Positions 17,288 through 24,369 of a stretch of DNA of 41,207 nucleotides are shown here, in pieces. Origin of the DNA: a virus; the IMG/VR virus record IMGVR_UViG_3300022701_000029, positions 1-41,207 of that record; one strand, given 5' to 3'. The position numbers and the translations under genes were made by a program. The notes beneath the pieces were generated by a model. It saw only the letters and a list, made by a program, of their open reading frames with translations, was not told the origin of the DNA and did not search any database. The number at the start of each line of letters is the position of its first letter. Position 1 is the stretch's first letter.

Positions 17288-17577
17288 GATTTAATCTCCT
17301 GTTTTTCAGCAAGGGTCTTAGCGGCCATCTTGCCAGTGTTTATTACTGATTCAATTTCCCCTTCGAGGGCTTTAATCGCCATATCTTGGCGTTTAATCTC
17401 TAGTAGGGCACTTACATCCTCTATCGATGCGGCTTGAAAGGCTTCGAACATTACCTGTCGTTTCTCACCGATAAAAGGTCTGATGAACGCCTCGTAAGCA
17501 TGCTCTGCCTGCTTACCGCGTTTCTGTTCTTCTTTAAGGCGATCTAAAAGATCTTTACCTTGTAACTCCTCCATCAT
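17284..17577 (-). CDS. Coiled-coil protein between portal and scaffold (97 aa)
   Basis: Nearly all helical and charged (MEELQGKDLLDRLKEEQKRG at the start). No family recognised. It overlaps the genes on both sides by 4 bases (ATGA). Possibly a head-assembly helper; the two adjacent Met codons at the start leave one-residue uncertainty. Confidence 0.6.
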   Translation of the reverse strand: MMEELQGKDLLDRLKEEQKRGKQAEHAYEAFIRPFIGEKRQVMFEAFQAASIEDVSALLEIKRQDMAIKALEGEIESVINTGKMAAKTLAEKQEIKS

Positions 17578-19832
17578 ACATTATCCTGATTTTGTTTGAA
17601 ATTAGCATCTTGCTGCGTTTTATTTTGAGCTTCAATACGTGTAAGCTCTACAGCAGTACGTTGATCAAGCTCGTATTTCTTCAGGTCACGATCTTTCTCT
17701 TTATCAACGGCATCACGATATTCTTTCATTTCATTAAGCTGTTGGGTCAACTCTGCTATTCGTGAATCAGAATTTTGTTTCTGGAACTGAAGCTGATTCT
17801 TCATCGAGTCAACTTGACCCTTAATGGCAATATTCTGTTGTTGAATTTTAACTTTCTCAGTCTCAGCATTAGCGAGCTGCTTCTGAATCTGAGTCATCTC
17901 ATTCTGCATGGCCTCTTCTTTCTGACTCATGGTCATACTTGCCTTTTCAACCTGTTTCTTCTTAGCCTGACCCTCAGGAGATGTAGGATCAAGGAAGTAA
18001 CGAGTTGCACCATTTAGACCGCTGAATTTACAGAAGTCATCGATAGCATTGAAAGCCCGTACTTCATCCAGGAGAGATTGTTTTGGATTAGCAACGAGTT
18101 TCTCTTGAATAGCTAATATCTCACGTAGTGCATTAATCTGTTGTAAATGATCCCCTGTACCAGTACCTACACGTACGGTTGTGGATGTTCTATCGCACCA
18201 TGTTGCTGGATTTATCTGTTGCCAGACACCTCTAAATCGGAAATCAACAACCGAATTCACGTGTTTAATTGAGAGATCACGAATCTTAACACATAAAGGT
18301 TTAACGCCAGTCTCTGCGATTACACGAATAATGAGACCGACAAGTTCCTCTTTGGCATTCATCAGTCGGTCAACACCTTCAGACCCGACTCGATCACCTA
18401 TATTCTGAGGTGTAGCTGTACCATCTGGGTCTACACCTGTACGACCTGCTCTTACACGATCGAGATACTCCATCATGTTGTATGAATCAGACCCAAGTTG
18501 TGGAGTAGCCAATGGCATGATTGCATCCATTGATTTGACTCGTACGATGCCACCTGGACGTGATATCATAAGATCATCGAGGTTTACCTGATTCTCGAGA
18601 ACTGCATGACGTTGGTTATTTTGGAGATACATGTTATCAAACATATTTCTCCAAAGAGTTGTCTTTTGGTCCTGAATCTGTTTCAGACGATCTGTGATAG
18701 AAAGACCTTGGAACTTATGCGACATCAGAATCGCAGTAGTAGAGATCCAAGGTAATTCATCGATAGGCTCGACTGACAGAATATCTGTAACATTATCGCT
18801 ATCGCCCGCGACAGTAACCTTAAATAGTTGAGGTACACCTGTCTGATCGATATCGATCATTTTGAAACATTCAGATACCTCAATATCTTTATCAGAGGCA
18901 TCAATATCGCTTTCAGAATCTTCATAGAATACTGAATCTGGACCCATACGGAATCGATATTCAGTCTCATATGATGAGCTGCTCCCTGGTAGCTCGTCAG
19001 TTGCTTTAAGATCAAGATCAAACTCTTCAATCACCTCATATGCTTTCTTTGTAGTCACATGAGCTGAGAAACGTGCTTCATCAAGATTAATAGAGTTATG
19101 ACGTGAATTAACACGAAACTCTTCAGGTGGTACTGGATCAACGTAAATCTGACCCTTAGTTCGCTCAACACCGACCTGAACATCGTATAAGGTGACGGGT
19201 TTCTGTGCTTCGGCATATAGGCGCTCAATCAACTGTGGAGCCTGTGGATTAGTCTGCGCCGTCTGTTCAATCTGTTTGATTTGAAGCTGCAACTGTTGCT
19301 GCTTCCTCAGAGTCTGCTCCTGATCGATGTAAGAAGACTCTGACAAGATTTCAACGCCTTCAGCGGCAACCAGTTGATTATACTGGTCCTCAGTGATGCC
19401 CGTCCACTCACTGATTCTGGTTTTAGTACGCTCTGCATAATAGGTTTTAAGGATGCCATTACGCTGCATAAGGGCATCCTTGACAAACTGGTGAAGGATG
19501 ATAAAGCCATCGTTCTGCTTCATCAATACTTCATATACATACTCAGACTCCATTTCAGCCTGACGCTCATCACCCTCATGAACTGGATCAAATACTACGA
19601 TCTCATTGTTCTGAGTAAATGACTTCATGATCTGAGGCATTATCCATTCAATCGCATCAGCAATGTCAGTGGAAACTACATGGCTTCGCCCCTCGACCTC
19701 CTTACCATCTTTGTCGCCTAGATAGAGGCCTAACGCTTCTTCATAGAATGACTTGGAATTGCTGGATGTCGAACCTATAGCATTCGCCAACTCATCGCTA
19801 ATAATCTGTAGAATGTCTTCTTTCTTTAGCAT
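17574..19832 (-). CDS. Portal protein (752 aa)
   Basis: Length, order (after terminase, before scaffold and capsid) and sequence fit the large P22/SU10-like portals. Visible features include the opening helices with DIADAIEWIMPQIMKSF, the wing and stem region (QDQKTTLWRNMFDNMYLQNN), and RTGVDPDGTATPQNIGDRVG, a conserved loop of this group. The C-terminus (about 625-752) is a long Gln/Lys-rich coiled coil, like the barrel region of P22 gp1. Forms the dodecameric DNA entry channel that docks the terminase. Confidence 0.88.
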   Translation of the reverse strand: MLKKEDILQIISDELANAIGSTSSNSKSFYEEALGLYLGDKDGKEVEGRSHVVSTDIADAIEWIMPQIMKSFTQNNEIVVFDPVHEGDERQAEMESEYVYEVLMKQNDGFIILHQFVKDALMQRNGILKTYYAERTKTRISEWTGITEDQYNQLVAAEGVEILSESSYIDQEQTLRKQQQLQLQIKQIEQTAQTNPQAPQLIERLYAEAQKPVTLYDVQVGVERTKGQIYVDPVPPEEFRVNSRHNSINLDEARFSAHVTTKKAYEVIEEFDLDLKATDELPGSSSSYETEYRFRMGPDSVFYEDSESDIDASDKDIEVSECFKMIDIDQTGVPQLFKVTVAGDSDNVTDILSVEPIDELPWISTTAILMSHKFQGLSITDRLKQIQDQKTTLWRNMFDNMYLQNNQRHAVLENQVNLDDLMISRPGGIVRVKSMDAIMPLATPQLGSDSYNMMEYLDRVRAGRTGVDPDGTATPQNIGDRVGSEGVDRLMNAKEELVGLIIRVIAETGVKPLCVKIRDLSIKHVNSVVDFRFRGVWQQINPATWCDRTSTTVRVGTGTGDHLQQINALREILAIQEKLVANPKQSLLDEVRAFNAIDDFCKFSGLNGATRYFLDPTSPEGQAKKKQVEKASMTMSQKEEAMQNEMTQIQKQLANAETEKVKIQQQNIAIKGQVDSMKNQLQFQKQNSDSRIAELTQQLNEMKEYRDAVDKEKDRDLKKYELDQRTAVELTRIEAQNKTQQDANFKQNQDNV

Positions 19833-20812
19833 TATAACCCCATTAATCCGAAGATGTCCATCACCCTCGGGTCAAGTTTTGTAGCTTCTCCCGAACCACT
19901 GTATGGAGGGAATCCGTATGACCAGTCTTCAATAACCTCTGGGGATTCACCTACAAGCATATCACCTAAACCTAAACCACCAAGTAGTGGTATCATCTCT
20001 GGTACATGTGCATAATTTGCTGCGTCACGTACTTTACCCAATCCTTTAGACACCGCACCACCTATAGGATTCTGTGGAATAGGTGATACTGAACCATAAG
20101 CCATTGGTGCGGCTATCTCGTCTAACTGAGGAGCTCTAAGACCACTCAGTGGCATCGCACCTACGGCAAATGGTGCTTTACCTGTTTTTGCCATAGAGTT
20201 AAGGTATTCTTCGACAGGCATACCTCGACCACTATTTAATGCTTTATTGAGTTCATCACCTAATACAACCGTCTCATGGTTATCTGCTAAGCCCATTGGG
20301 TGATATACTTCCTGCCCTGGGTCGAGACGATATAGCATGTTCGCCTCATCAATCTTATCAAAAGTCCGAAGAGGTATATCCTCTGGATCAAGTACGCTAG
20401 CAGAATAGTGATGATTACTTTGTAATGGTCCACGACCTTGAAACATATTGTTGTGGCTCAGTACATACATTGGCTCGTCTAATATAAACCGTGAATCATC
20501 AACGAACTTTTCCCAATGTTCTACACCCGGATATAAATCATCCATCATGTATCCATACAGACGATTTATATCATCCTCATATTTTGGATCACCTGTTTTG
20601 GCAAATAAATACTTTGCCTTTTCATATTCTGTTACCGTGTCCATGATCTCATCCATATTGAGATCATTTCGATGATCGGTTAGGTAACCTATATCCCCTC
20701 GCATCTTATGAAACACTTGTGATTCAGGTGAAGCGTCTTTCAAGATTTGCTCGCCTAAATCATCATACTCTTTCTGAGTAATGTGTTTCACTATGCCGGT
20801 GATCTTACCCAT
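19832..20812 (-). CDS. Hypothetical protein between terminase and portal (326 aa)
   Basis: Not recognised. Residues about 1-110 are charged and helical, with KEYDDLGEQILKDASPESQV near the start. The middle has HYSASVLDPEDIPLRTFDKI and DPGQEVYHPMGL. The last 100 residues are Gly/Pro-rich with a hydrophobic stretch (MIPLLGGLGLGDMLVG). No catalytic motif or signal peptide. Position suggests a head-related or ejected protein. One-base overlaps on both sides show it belongs to the late operon. Confidence 0.55.
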   Translation of the reverse strand: MGKITGIVKHITQKEYDDLGEQILKDASPESQVFHKMRGDIGYLTDHRNDLNMDEIMDTVTEYEKAKYLFAKTGDPKYEDDINRLYGYMMDDLYPGVEHWEKFVDDSRFILDEPMYVLSHNNMFQGRGPLQSNHHYSASVLDPEDIPLRTFDKIDEANMLYRLDPGQEVYHPMGLADNHETVVLGDELNKALNSGRGMPVEEYLNSMAKTGKAPFAVGAMPLSGLRAPQLDEIAAPMAYGSVSPIPQNPIGGAVSKGLGKVRDAANYAHVPEMIPLLGGLGLGDMLVGESPEVIEDWSYGFPPYSGSGEATKLDPRVMDIFGLMGL

Positions 20813-22215
20813 CAGGTGATCATCCTATTTACTTGGCTATAGTCAATTGGGTCATTGTCAAATCCGCCAATGACATTATCACTACCTACAGCACCTAGTA
20901 CCATGTATTGTAATGCGTCGGCAACGTGTGAATATCGGCCTTTATCTGGTTTATCCATGAATCTGGCTTCACCCGTTACTTGCATACGCTTATACTTATA
21001 ACCACCCGCCAGAGCTTTGCGTACCATCTTGGCCTTTGGGCCTACTACGAATGCTGGTTGTCCTCCGAAGTCGAGACGCTGCATATAGTCTGCTACGACT
21101 TCTCTCCGTATGGAGAAATCATTCGTGTACGTCGGCCAAGCTGTTATACCCTCACTTTCTAGAATCATGAAAGGTGTACGCTCATCGGTCTGAGCTCTTT
21201 GCTCTCCCGCGGGGTCTGCGTAGATCTCCAGCGGGTGGTTACCATACTCTTTATTCAATTTCTTCCTGAGAAGTCGACCAAAGTTCTTAGCACCCATATC
21301 TTCAGTCGTCAACTCATCAATAATCTGTACCTGACCCGTCGCAGTAATTCGTCCAATGACTGCTGCTGGAGTCAATCCGAAGTCAATACCTACATAAATA
21401 ATACTGGACTTCGGCACATCGCCCAACACTTCACGATAATGAGTGTCGTCTTTATATTCTGGCCAAACTGGCTTACCGTCGCTCACGAAGCCATACATCC
21501 CGTGGACATATACGTTAATCCACTCTTTGTCCTTACCACCGCACATATTCTTGTAATAGTTCGCTGGCAAATTGTCAATGTTCTCTGCATGCTCTGACAA
21601 ACCACTCGGCTGGTCATAGTGCTTCCAATTATCTGGACAATCTTCTTCAAATACCTTGTACCACCAATGGTCAGTGTCGGGTGGGTTTGTGTCCATGATA
21701 ACGCCCCACCATGAAGCACCGCCCTGACGCCTCGACGGATATCGTCCAACACGACCTTGGAGCATGTCGACAACAGATTTTGGTATCTCTTTTGCCTCAT
21801 TAACCCATCCACCTGTAAGCTCTAACGATAAGAGCTTCTTCACATCGTTCGGTTTGTCGAGTGCTCTAAACAACACTTCTAGATACAATAACGTCCCATC
21901 TGGTAATGGTCTAATTATCGTATGTGACATGTTACCTTGTGACCATGTACCGATTTTCTCTGGGTACCAGTCTGTCCATGTCTTTATTGTTGTATCAACT
22001 AATTCACGATAAGTATTACGAATTATAACCCATCGTGACCGTCTAACCCGATTGTGTGCTTTCTGTGCCATGGCTCGTAACATGATCTCATGACACATAC
22101 CCACTGACTTACCAGAACCGATCGGGCCTTTTATACCACGTACAAAGGCCGTCTCCATGTCAGTGTCTTTATGGAGCTGTAGAAGTGTTTTGGAAGGGAA
22201 ATACTCAACTTTCAA
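20812..22215 (-). CDS. terL: Terminase large subunit
   Basis: ATPase and nuclease that packages the genome. Walker A is GPIGSGKS (residues 30-37). Walker B with catalytic Glu is LTGGWVNEA (Glu140). The RNase H-like nuclease domain begins with VGIDFG (Asp278), followed by IYADPAGEQR (Asp334) and SHVADALQY (Asp433). Length of 467 is normal. It overlaps the small-subunit candidate by 11 bases. Together with the coding terminal repeat this fits a headful-type, circularly permuted genome, though the packaging mode is not proven. Confidence 0.95.
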   Translation of the reverse strand: MKVEYFPSKTLLQLHKDTDMETAFVRGIKGPIGSGKSVGMCHEIMLRAMAQKAHNRVRRSRWVIIRNTYRELVDTTIKTWTDWYPEKIGTWSQGNMSHTIIRPLPDGTLLYLEVLFRALDKPNDVKKLLSLELTGGWVNEAKEIPKSVVDMLQGRVGRYPSRRQGGASWWGVIMDTNPPDTDHWWYKVFEEDCPDNWKHYDQPSGLSEHAENIDNLPANYYKNMCGGKDKEWINVYVHGMYGFVSDGKPVWPEYKDDTHYREVLGDVPKSSIIYVGIDFGLTPAAVIGRITATGQVQIIDELTTEDMGAKNFGRLLRKKLNKEYGNHPLEIYADPAGEQRAQTDERTPFMILESEGITAWPTYTNDFSIRREVVADYMQRLDFGGQPAFVVGPKAKMVRKALAGGYKYKRMQVTGEARFMDKPDKGRYSHVADALQYMVLGAVGSDNVIGGFDNDPIDYSQVNRMIT

Positions 22216-22510
22216 GAGCTAAAGCCTCACCCTCAATAATCGTCGAATACTCATCTTCTTCCAAGTCTACAGTTAAGCCATGAGCGATTAACTCAAGCTC
22301 ATCCATATCGCCGCCAATCCTAGCCGAAATGTCGATGCTCTTAACTTCTGGAGTCGTATATTTCAACATCGTTTTTACAGCATCAAGCTGTACATTTATA
22401 GGCGCGTCCTGGTCGTGGGCGATGTCCGCTGCATGCACGATCGGGTGATAGCCGGGGTATCGGTCCTGGATCAAGCGGAGTAGTTGCTCACCCGTTTTGA
22501 TCGCTGACAT
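22205..22510 (-). CDS. Terminase small subunit candidate (101 aa)
   Basis: First gene of the late operon, directly before terL. RYPGYHPIVHAADIAHDQDA and DAVKTMLKYTTPEVKSIDI resemble the oligomerisation part of podovirus small terminases, which select the packaging site. The C-terminal third is acidic. A clear N-terminal HTH is not obvious, so the protein is shorter than many relatives. ATG at 22510 follows GAGG by 6 bases; a perfect 11-bp hairpin sits 18 bases upstream of it. Confidence 0.7.
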   Translation of the reverse strand: MSAIKTGEQLLRLIQDRYPGYHPIVHAADIAHDQDAPINVQLDAVKTMLKYTTPEVKSIDISARIGGDMDELELIAHGLTVDLEEDEYSTIIEGEALALES

Positions 22511-22527
22511 GGATACCTCTATTTGTT

Positions 22528-22552
22528 TACAATAATTCTATGAATTATTGTA
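22528..22552. promoter_or_regulatory. Perfect 11-bp inverted repeat in the late-operon leader
   Basis: TACAATAATTC at 22528-22538 and its exact complement at 22542-22552 are separated by three bases. In the minus-strand transcript it would be an AU-rich hairpin 18 bases before the small-terminase start, close to the ribosome site. It could be an operator or a translational control hairpin. There is no T-tract to make it a terminator. Confidence 0.55.
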
Positions 22553-22642
22553 CTGCCTTGGGAGCCAAAAGTACATAGCAGGGGAGAGCAAAGTTACAAA
22601 GATCTTTGCTAAGGGATACCATAGAGGTTAATCCCGCGCTCC

Positions 22643-22671
22643 TACGCGCGTGCGCACGCGCATAATATAAT
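22643..22671. promoter_or_regulatory. Alternating purine-pyrimidine tract with 16-bp palindrome, followed by TATAAT
   Basis: Bases 22643-22663 alternate pyrimidine and purine without a break and contain the perfect palindrome GCGCGTGCGCACGCGC (22646-22661). TATAAT follows at 22666-22671 on the plus strand. The preceding CTCCTACGC is shared with a similar tract at 24291. Such tracts are prone to left-handed (Z) DNA. No convincing -35 box is seen, so promoter activity is only a possibility. Confidence 0.45.
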
Positions 22672-22678
22672 GAGTAAA

Positions 22679-22709
22679 TAGTACTTTTAAAACTTAGTTA
22701 AAAGTACTA
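22679..22709. promoter_or_regulatory. 12-bp perfect inverted repeat, spacer 7
   Basis: TAGTACTTTTAA (22679-22690) and its exact complement (22698-22709) flank AACTTAG. It lies between the ACCGGT palindromes and the late operon. The corresponding place upstream of the dCMP deaminase gene (40360-40395) has a similar AT-rich segment with AAGTTAAACTTTTAAAA. Likely a regulator-binding site or a weak hairpin. Confidence 0.5.
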
Positions 22710-22713
22710 ACCA

Positions 22714-22820
22714 AAGCGCTACCGGAGCTCTCTGGAGTTAACCGGTCAGCGCCGGGGAGCGTCGTACGTAGACCTATATAAGTTAAAATTGAGCTACTCT
22801 GGAGCGCACCGGTTAGCTCC
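22714..22820. promoter_or_regulatory. Cluster of three ACCGGT-centred palindromes (control region A)
   Basis: Three related 20-bp imperfect palindromes are present. Site 1 is GGAGCGCACCGGTTAGCTCC (22801-22820), site 2 is GGAGTTAACCGGTCAGCGCC (22734-22753), and site 3 is AAGCGCTACCGGAGCTCTCT (22714-22733). Sites 2 and 3 are directly adjacent (20 bp centre to centre, about two helical turns). Site 1 is identical, in opposite orientation, to the site at 40243-40262. Between sites 1 and 2, reading the minus strand, there is TATATAGGTCTACG, whose counterpart TATATAAGCCTACG occurs in region B. Likely operators for a dimeric regulator of the late operon. Confidence 0.7.
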
Positions 22821-22875
22821 TGGGACTCTCTGTAATATAGTCTCTTAACCATCGTATTAGGTCTATGGCACGTCG

Positions 22876-22917
22876 GCACTAAACTCATAGCACTAAACCC
22901 ACAGCACTAAACCCACA
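22876..22917. repeat. Three tandem 14-bp repeats
   Basis: GCACTAAACTCATA (22876-22889) is followed by two identical copies of GCACTAAACCCACA (22890-22903, 22904-22917). The array is bordered on both sides by a GTCGGC motif (CACGTCGGCAC on the left, GCGCGTCGGCGCC on the right). Possibly a protein-binding array. Too short and without spacers, so not CRISPR. Confidence 0.8.
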
Positions 22918-23212
22918 GCGCGTCGGCGCCATGGTTGTTTTGTGTCGTAGCTTGACGTGGGAGGTAATTTGCCCAGGATTCCGGAAAATTTTTACTCAAA
23001 GTGAGCCCCGACCCTTGCGGTACAGCATTGACATTGACCAACGATCGAAAGGCCCCCTACATGCCTGCGTACGTCGTCAGGCGGCACACACGCACGTCGG
23101 CACGCAGGTTCACGTTCGTAAGTTATTGATTTCTATCGCAATATTGCCGCTATAAGTTTTATTTATATGGCTATACGAAATTTTAATTGTACTATCGCTT
23201 TTGCTCACGGTA

Positions 23213-23237
23213 GGATTGCTACTGTCAATCGCAATCC
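23213..23237. promoter_or_regulatory. Inverted repeat upstream of the HTH gene
   Basis: GGATTGC (23213-23219) and GCAATCC (23231-23237) flank 11 bases and sit 49 bases before the start of the HTH gene. The spacing suits an operator for autoregulation or a leader hairpin. Evidence is the symmetry only. Confidence 0.4.
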
Positions 23238-23285
23238 AGCGTTGACGCAACCACGGCCGCACCTTAGGTGCGAAGGAGATCGACG

Positions 23286-23642
23286 ATGAAAGACTTCAAC
23301 AACACTCAGCGCATCGCTATGCTCGAAGACGCAGTCGCAGCGCTTGCGGAACACGTGCACACCTTGCAGAGTGACAACATCGCGCTAAGAGCGCAGCTTG
23401 CGGAGGCACCACGTAGAGGCGCGAAGGAGCGCGACTACGGACCGAAGTCGCAACGTGCGATGGACGAGCGTATGGCGCTACGCATCCTCGTAGGCAGGTA
23501 CCGCGATTGGAGCGTACGCAAGATCGCCGATGAATGCGGCTTGAGCCGCGGACAAGTCTACTCGCTCAAAGGTGGATACACCTTCACCGATGTGCATCGC
23601 ACAGCGGACAAAATCCGCGAGCGCCGCGCACAACGCGCATAA
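23286..23642 (+). CDS. Coiled-coil plus helix-turn-helix DNA-binding protein (118 aa), GC-rich
   Basis: Residues about 5-48 form a Leu/Ala-rich coiled coil (QRIAMLEDAVAALAEHVHTL), suitable for dimerisation. Residues about 72-105 read as a HTH: WSVRKIADECGLSRGQVYSL, with the turn at ECGLS. ATG at 23286 follows AAGGAG (23273-23278) by 7 bases. The gene is alone, has its own strong terminator, and is clearly richer in G+C than the AT-rich genes around it, so it may be a recent acquisition. It stands between the two divergent blocks and is the only obvious HTH protein in the genome, so it is the natural candidate to bind the palindromes at 22714-22820 and 40243-40340. That link is inference. Confidence 0.8.
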   Translation: MKDFNNTQRIAMLEDAVAALAEHVHTLQSDNIALRAQLAEAPRRGAKERDYGPKSQRAMDERMALRILVGRYRDWSVRKIADECGLSRGQVYSLKGGYTFTDVHRTADKIRERRAQRA

Positions 23643-23687
23643 CGGACACAGGCACATGGACGTGCCACTACCATAGTCAAGCAACGG

Positions 23688-23717
23688 GCCGCGGTGCGAG
23701 AGTACCGCGGCTTTTTT
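23688..23717 (+). terminator. Rho-independent terminator after the HTH gene
   Basis: GCCGCGGT (23688-23695) and ACCGCGGC (23704-23711) form a perfect 8-bp GC-rich stem with an 8-base loop, followed by six T residues (23712-23717). It isolates the HTH gene from the early operon. Confidence 0.92.
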
Positions 23718-23870
23718 GTGCGTGTAACTTTCTCACAACGGACATCGATGCCATGATATGCGTCGGCACCGCGGCCCGATGCTCGTCATGTAGCGCACGA
23801 AGGACATTGATACATCACACAAAGACTAACGGGACATCGCACAACGGCACCATTAGGTTAAATAGAACAC

Positions 23871-24013
23871 CATTTAGTTACATAGTTACAGTACGATAAA
23901 GTTCTTTTATATAAGTATAAACTATGTACTTTTTGCGATACCGGTTTTTGCTAAAACACCATTTTAACCATATTTTATTTATATACTCTCTACTGTAACT
24001 ATGTAACTAAATG
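23871..24013. repeat. Perfect 23-bp inverted repeat with 97-bp spacer
   Basis: The arm at 23871-23893 begins CATTTAGTTACATAG and the arm at 23991-24013 is its exact reverse complement. Each arm contains two TAGTTAC/GTAACTA heptamers 8 bp apart. The spacer is AT-rich (TTTTAT and TATTTTATTTATATA runs). A perfect match of this length on both sides of an AT-rich segment is characteristic of initiation or regulatory sites. Confidence 0.9.
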
Positions 24014-24247
24014 ATAATTAATAAAGAAATCAGATGCCGTAAGTTATTGTTTTTATTATGTTTGTGCCGACGCACTTCGTGGCAACAATCCCTTCACGTT
24101 GTAACTATTACTGTAACTATATGAGATCTATTACTGTAACTATTACGATACTTAGCATCACACTCTCCTTATATTAGGCCTTACTAATATATAAATAGTT
24201 ACCACAATAGTTACAATAATATCCCATTTAGTTACTAACTTAGTTAC
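23875..24247. other. Iteron-like TAGTTAC array; candidate replication origin
   Basis: Forward TAGTTAC copies start at 23875, 23883, 24196, 24208, 24229 and 24241. Reverse copies (GTAACTA) start at 23995, 24003, 24101, 24113 and 24136. Spacings are 8, 12, 21 or 23 bp within groups. The four groups alternate in direction (two forward, two reverse, three reverse, four forward). Eleven copies of a heptamer in 373 bp, in AT-rich DNA lying between the late block and the replication genes, fit a phage origin with initiator-binding sites. A repressor or transcription-control array is the alternative. Confidence 0.6.
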
Positions 24248-24290
24248 ACGTGGTTCTTTATACAAAGATTTATGAGAGATCTATCCCTCC

Positions 24291-24312
24291 TACGCATGCG
24301 TGCGCGTATAAT
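24291..24312 (+). promoter_or_regulatory. Alternating purine-pyrimidine tract with TATAAT before the early operon
   Basis: Bases 24291-24310 alternate pyrimidine and purine, starting TACGCATGCGTGCGCG, and run into TATAAT (24307-24312). The preceding CTCCTACGC matches the one before the tract at 22643. TATAAT lies 58 bases before the first early gene and could be its -10 box, but no consensus -35 is seen at 17 +/- 1 bp. Confidence 0.45.
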
Positions 24313-24369
24313 AAATGTATGGCTAGATTATGCCTAATGACCTTAACCCTTAAGTTAAAGGAGATTATG

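Larger units (their letters stand above)
22511..23285. other. 775-bp divergent control region without a convincing gene
   Basis: This gap separates the late operon (minus) from the HTH gene (plus). It holds, in order: an 11-bp inverted repeat (22528-22552), an alternating purine-pyrimidine tract with a GC palindrome (22643-22663), a 12-bp inverted repeat (22679-22709), three ACCGGT-type palindromes (22714-22820), three 14-bp tandem repeats (22876-22917), and a 7-bp inverted repeat (23213-23237). The part from 22.9 to 23.1 kb is GC-rich. The frame at 22931-23155 has no ribosome site and I do not call it. Confidence 0.75.
23643..24369. other. 727-bp non-coding region with terminator and iteron-like array; candidate origin
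   Basis: After the HTH gene terminator the sequence becomes very AT-rich. From 23875 to 24247 it carries eleven copies of TAGTTAC or its complement GTAACTA, and a perfect 23-bp inverted repeat (23871-23893 with 23991-24013). It ends with an alternating purine-pyrimidine tract and TATAAT (24291-24312) before the first small early gene. Open frames here are short, overlapping and without ribosome sites, so I call none. Confidence 0.75.

Noticed and set aside
22876-22917. Tandem 14-mers as a CRISPR array
   Set aside because: Repeats are too short, contiguous and without spacers; no cas genes are present.
23028-23033. TTGACA as a -35 box
   Set aside because: There is no AT-rich -10 box 16-18 bases downstream; the following DNA is GC-rich.
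22931-23155. 74-codon plus-strand frame in the control region
   Set aside because: No ribosome site, translation without recognisable pattern, and it sits in a GC-rich non-coding stretch where chance frames are long.
23534-23899. 121-codon plus-strand frame overlapping the HTH gene and its terminator
   Set aside because: It runs straight through a strong terminator hairpin and has no ribosome site; the HTH frame has both.
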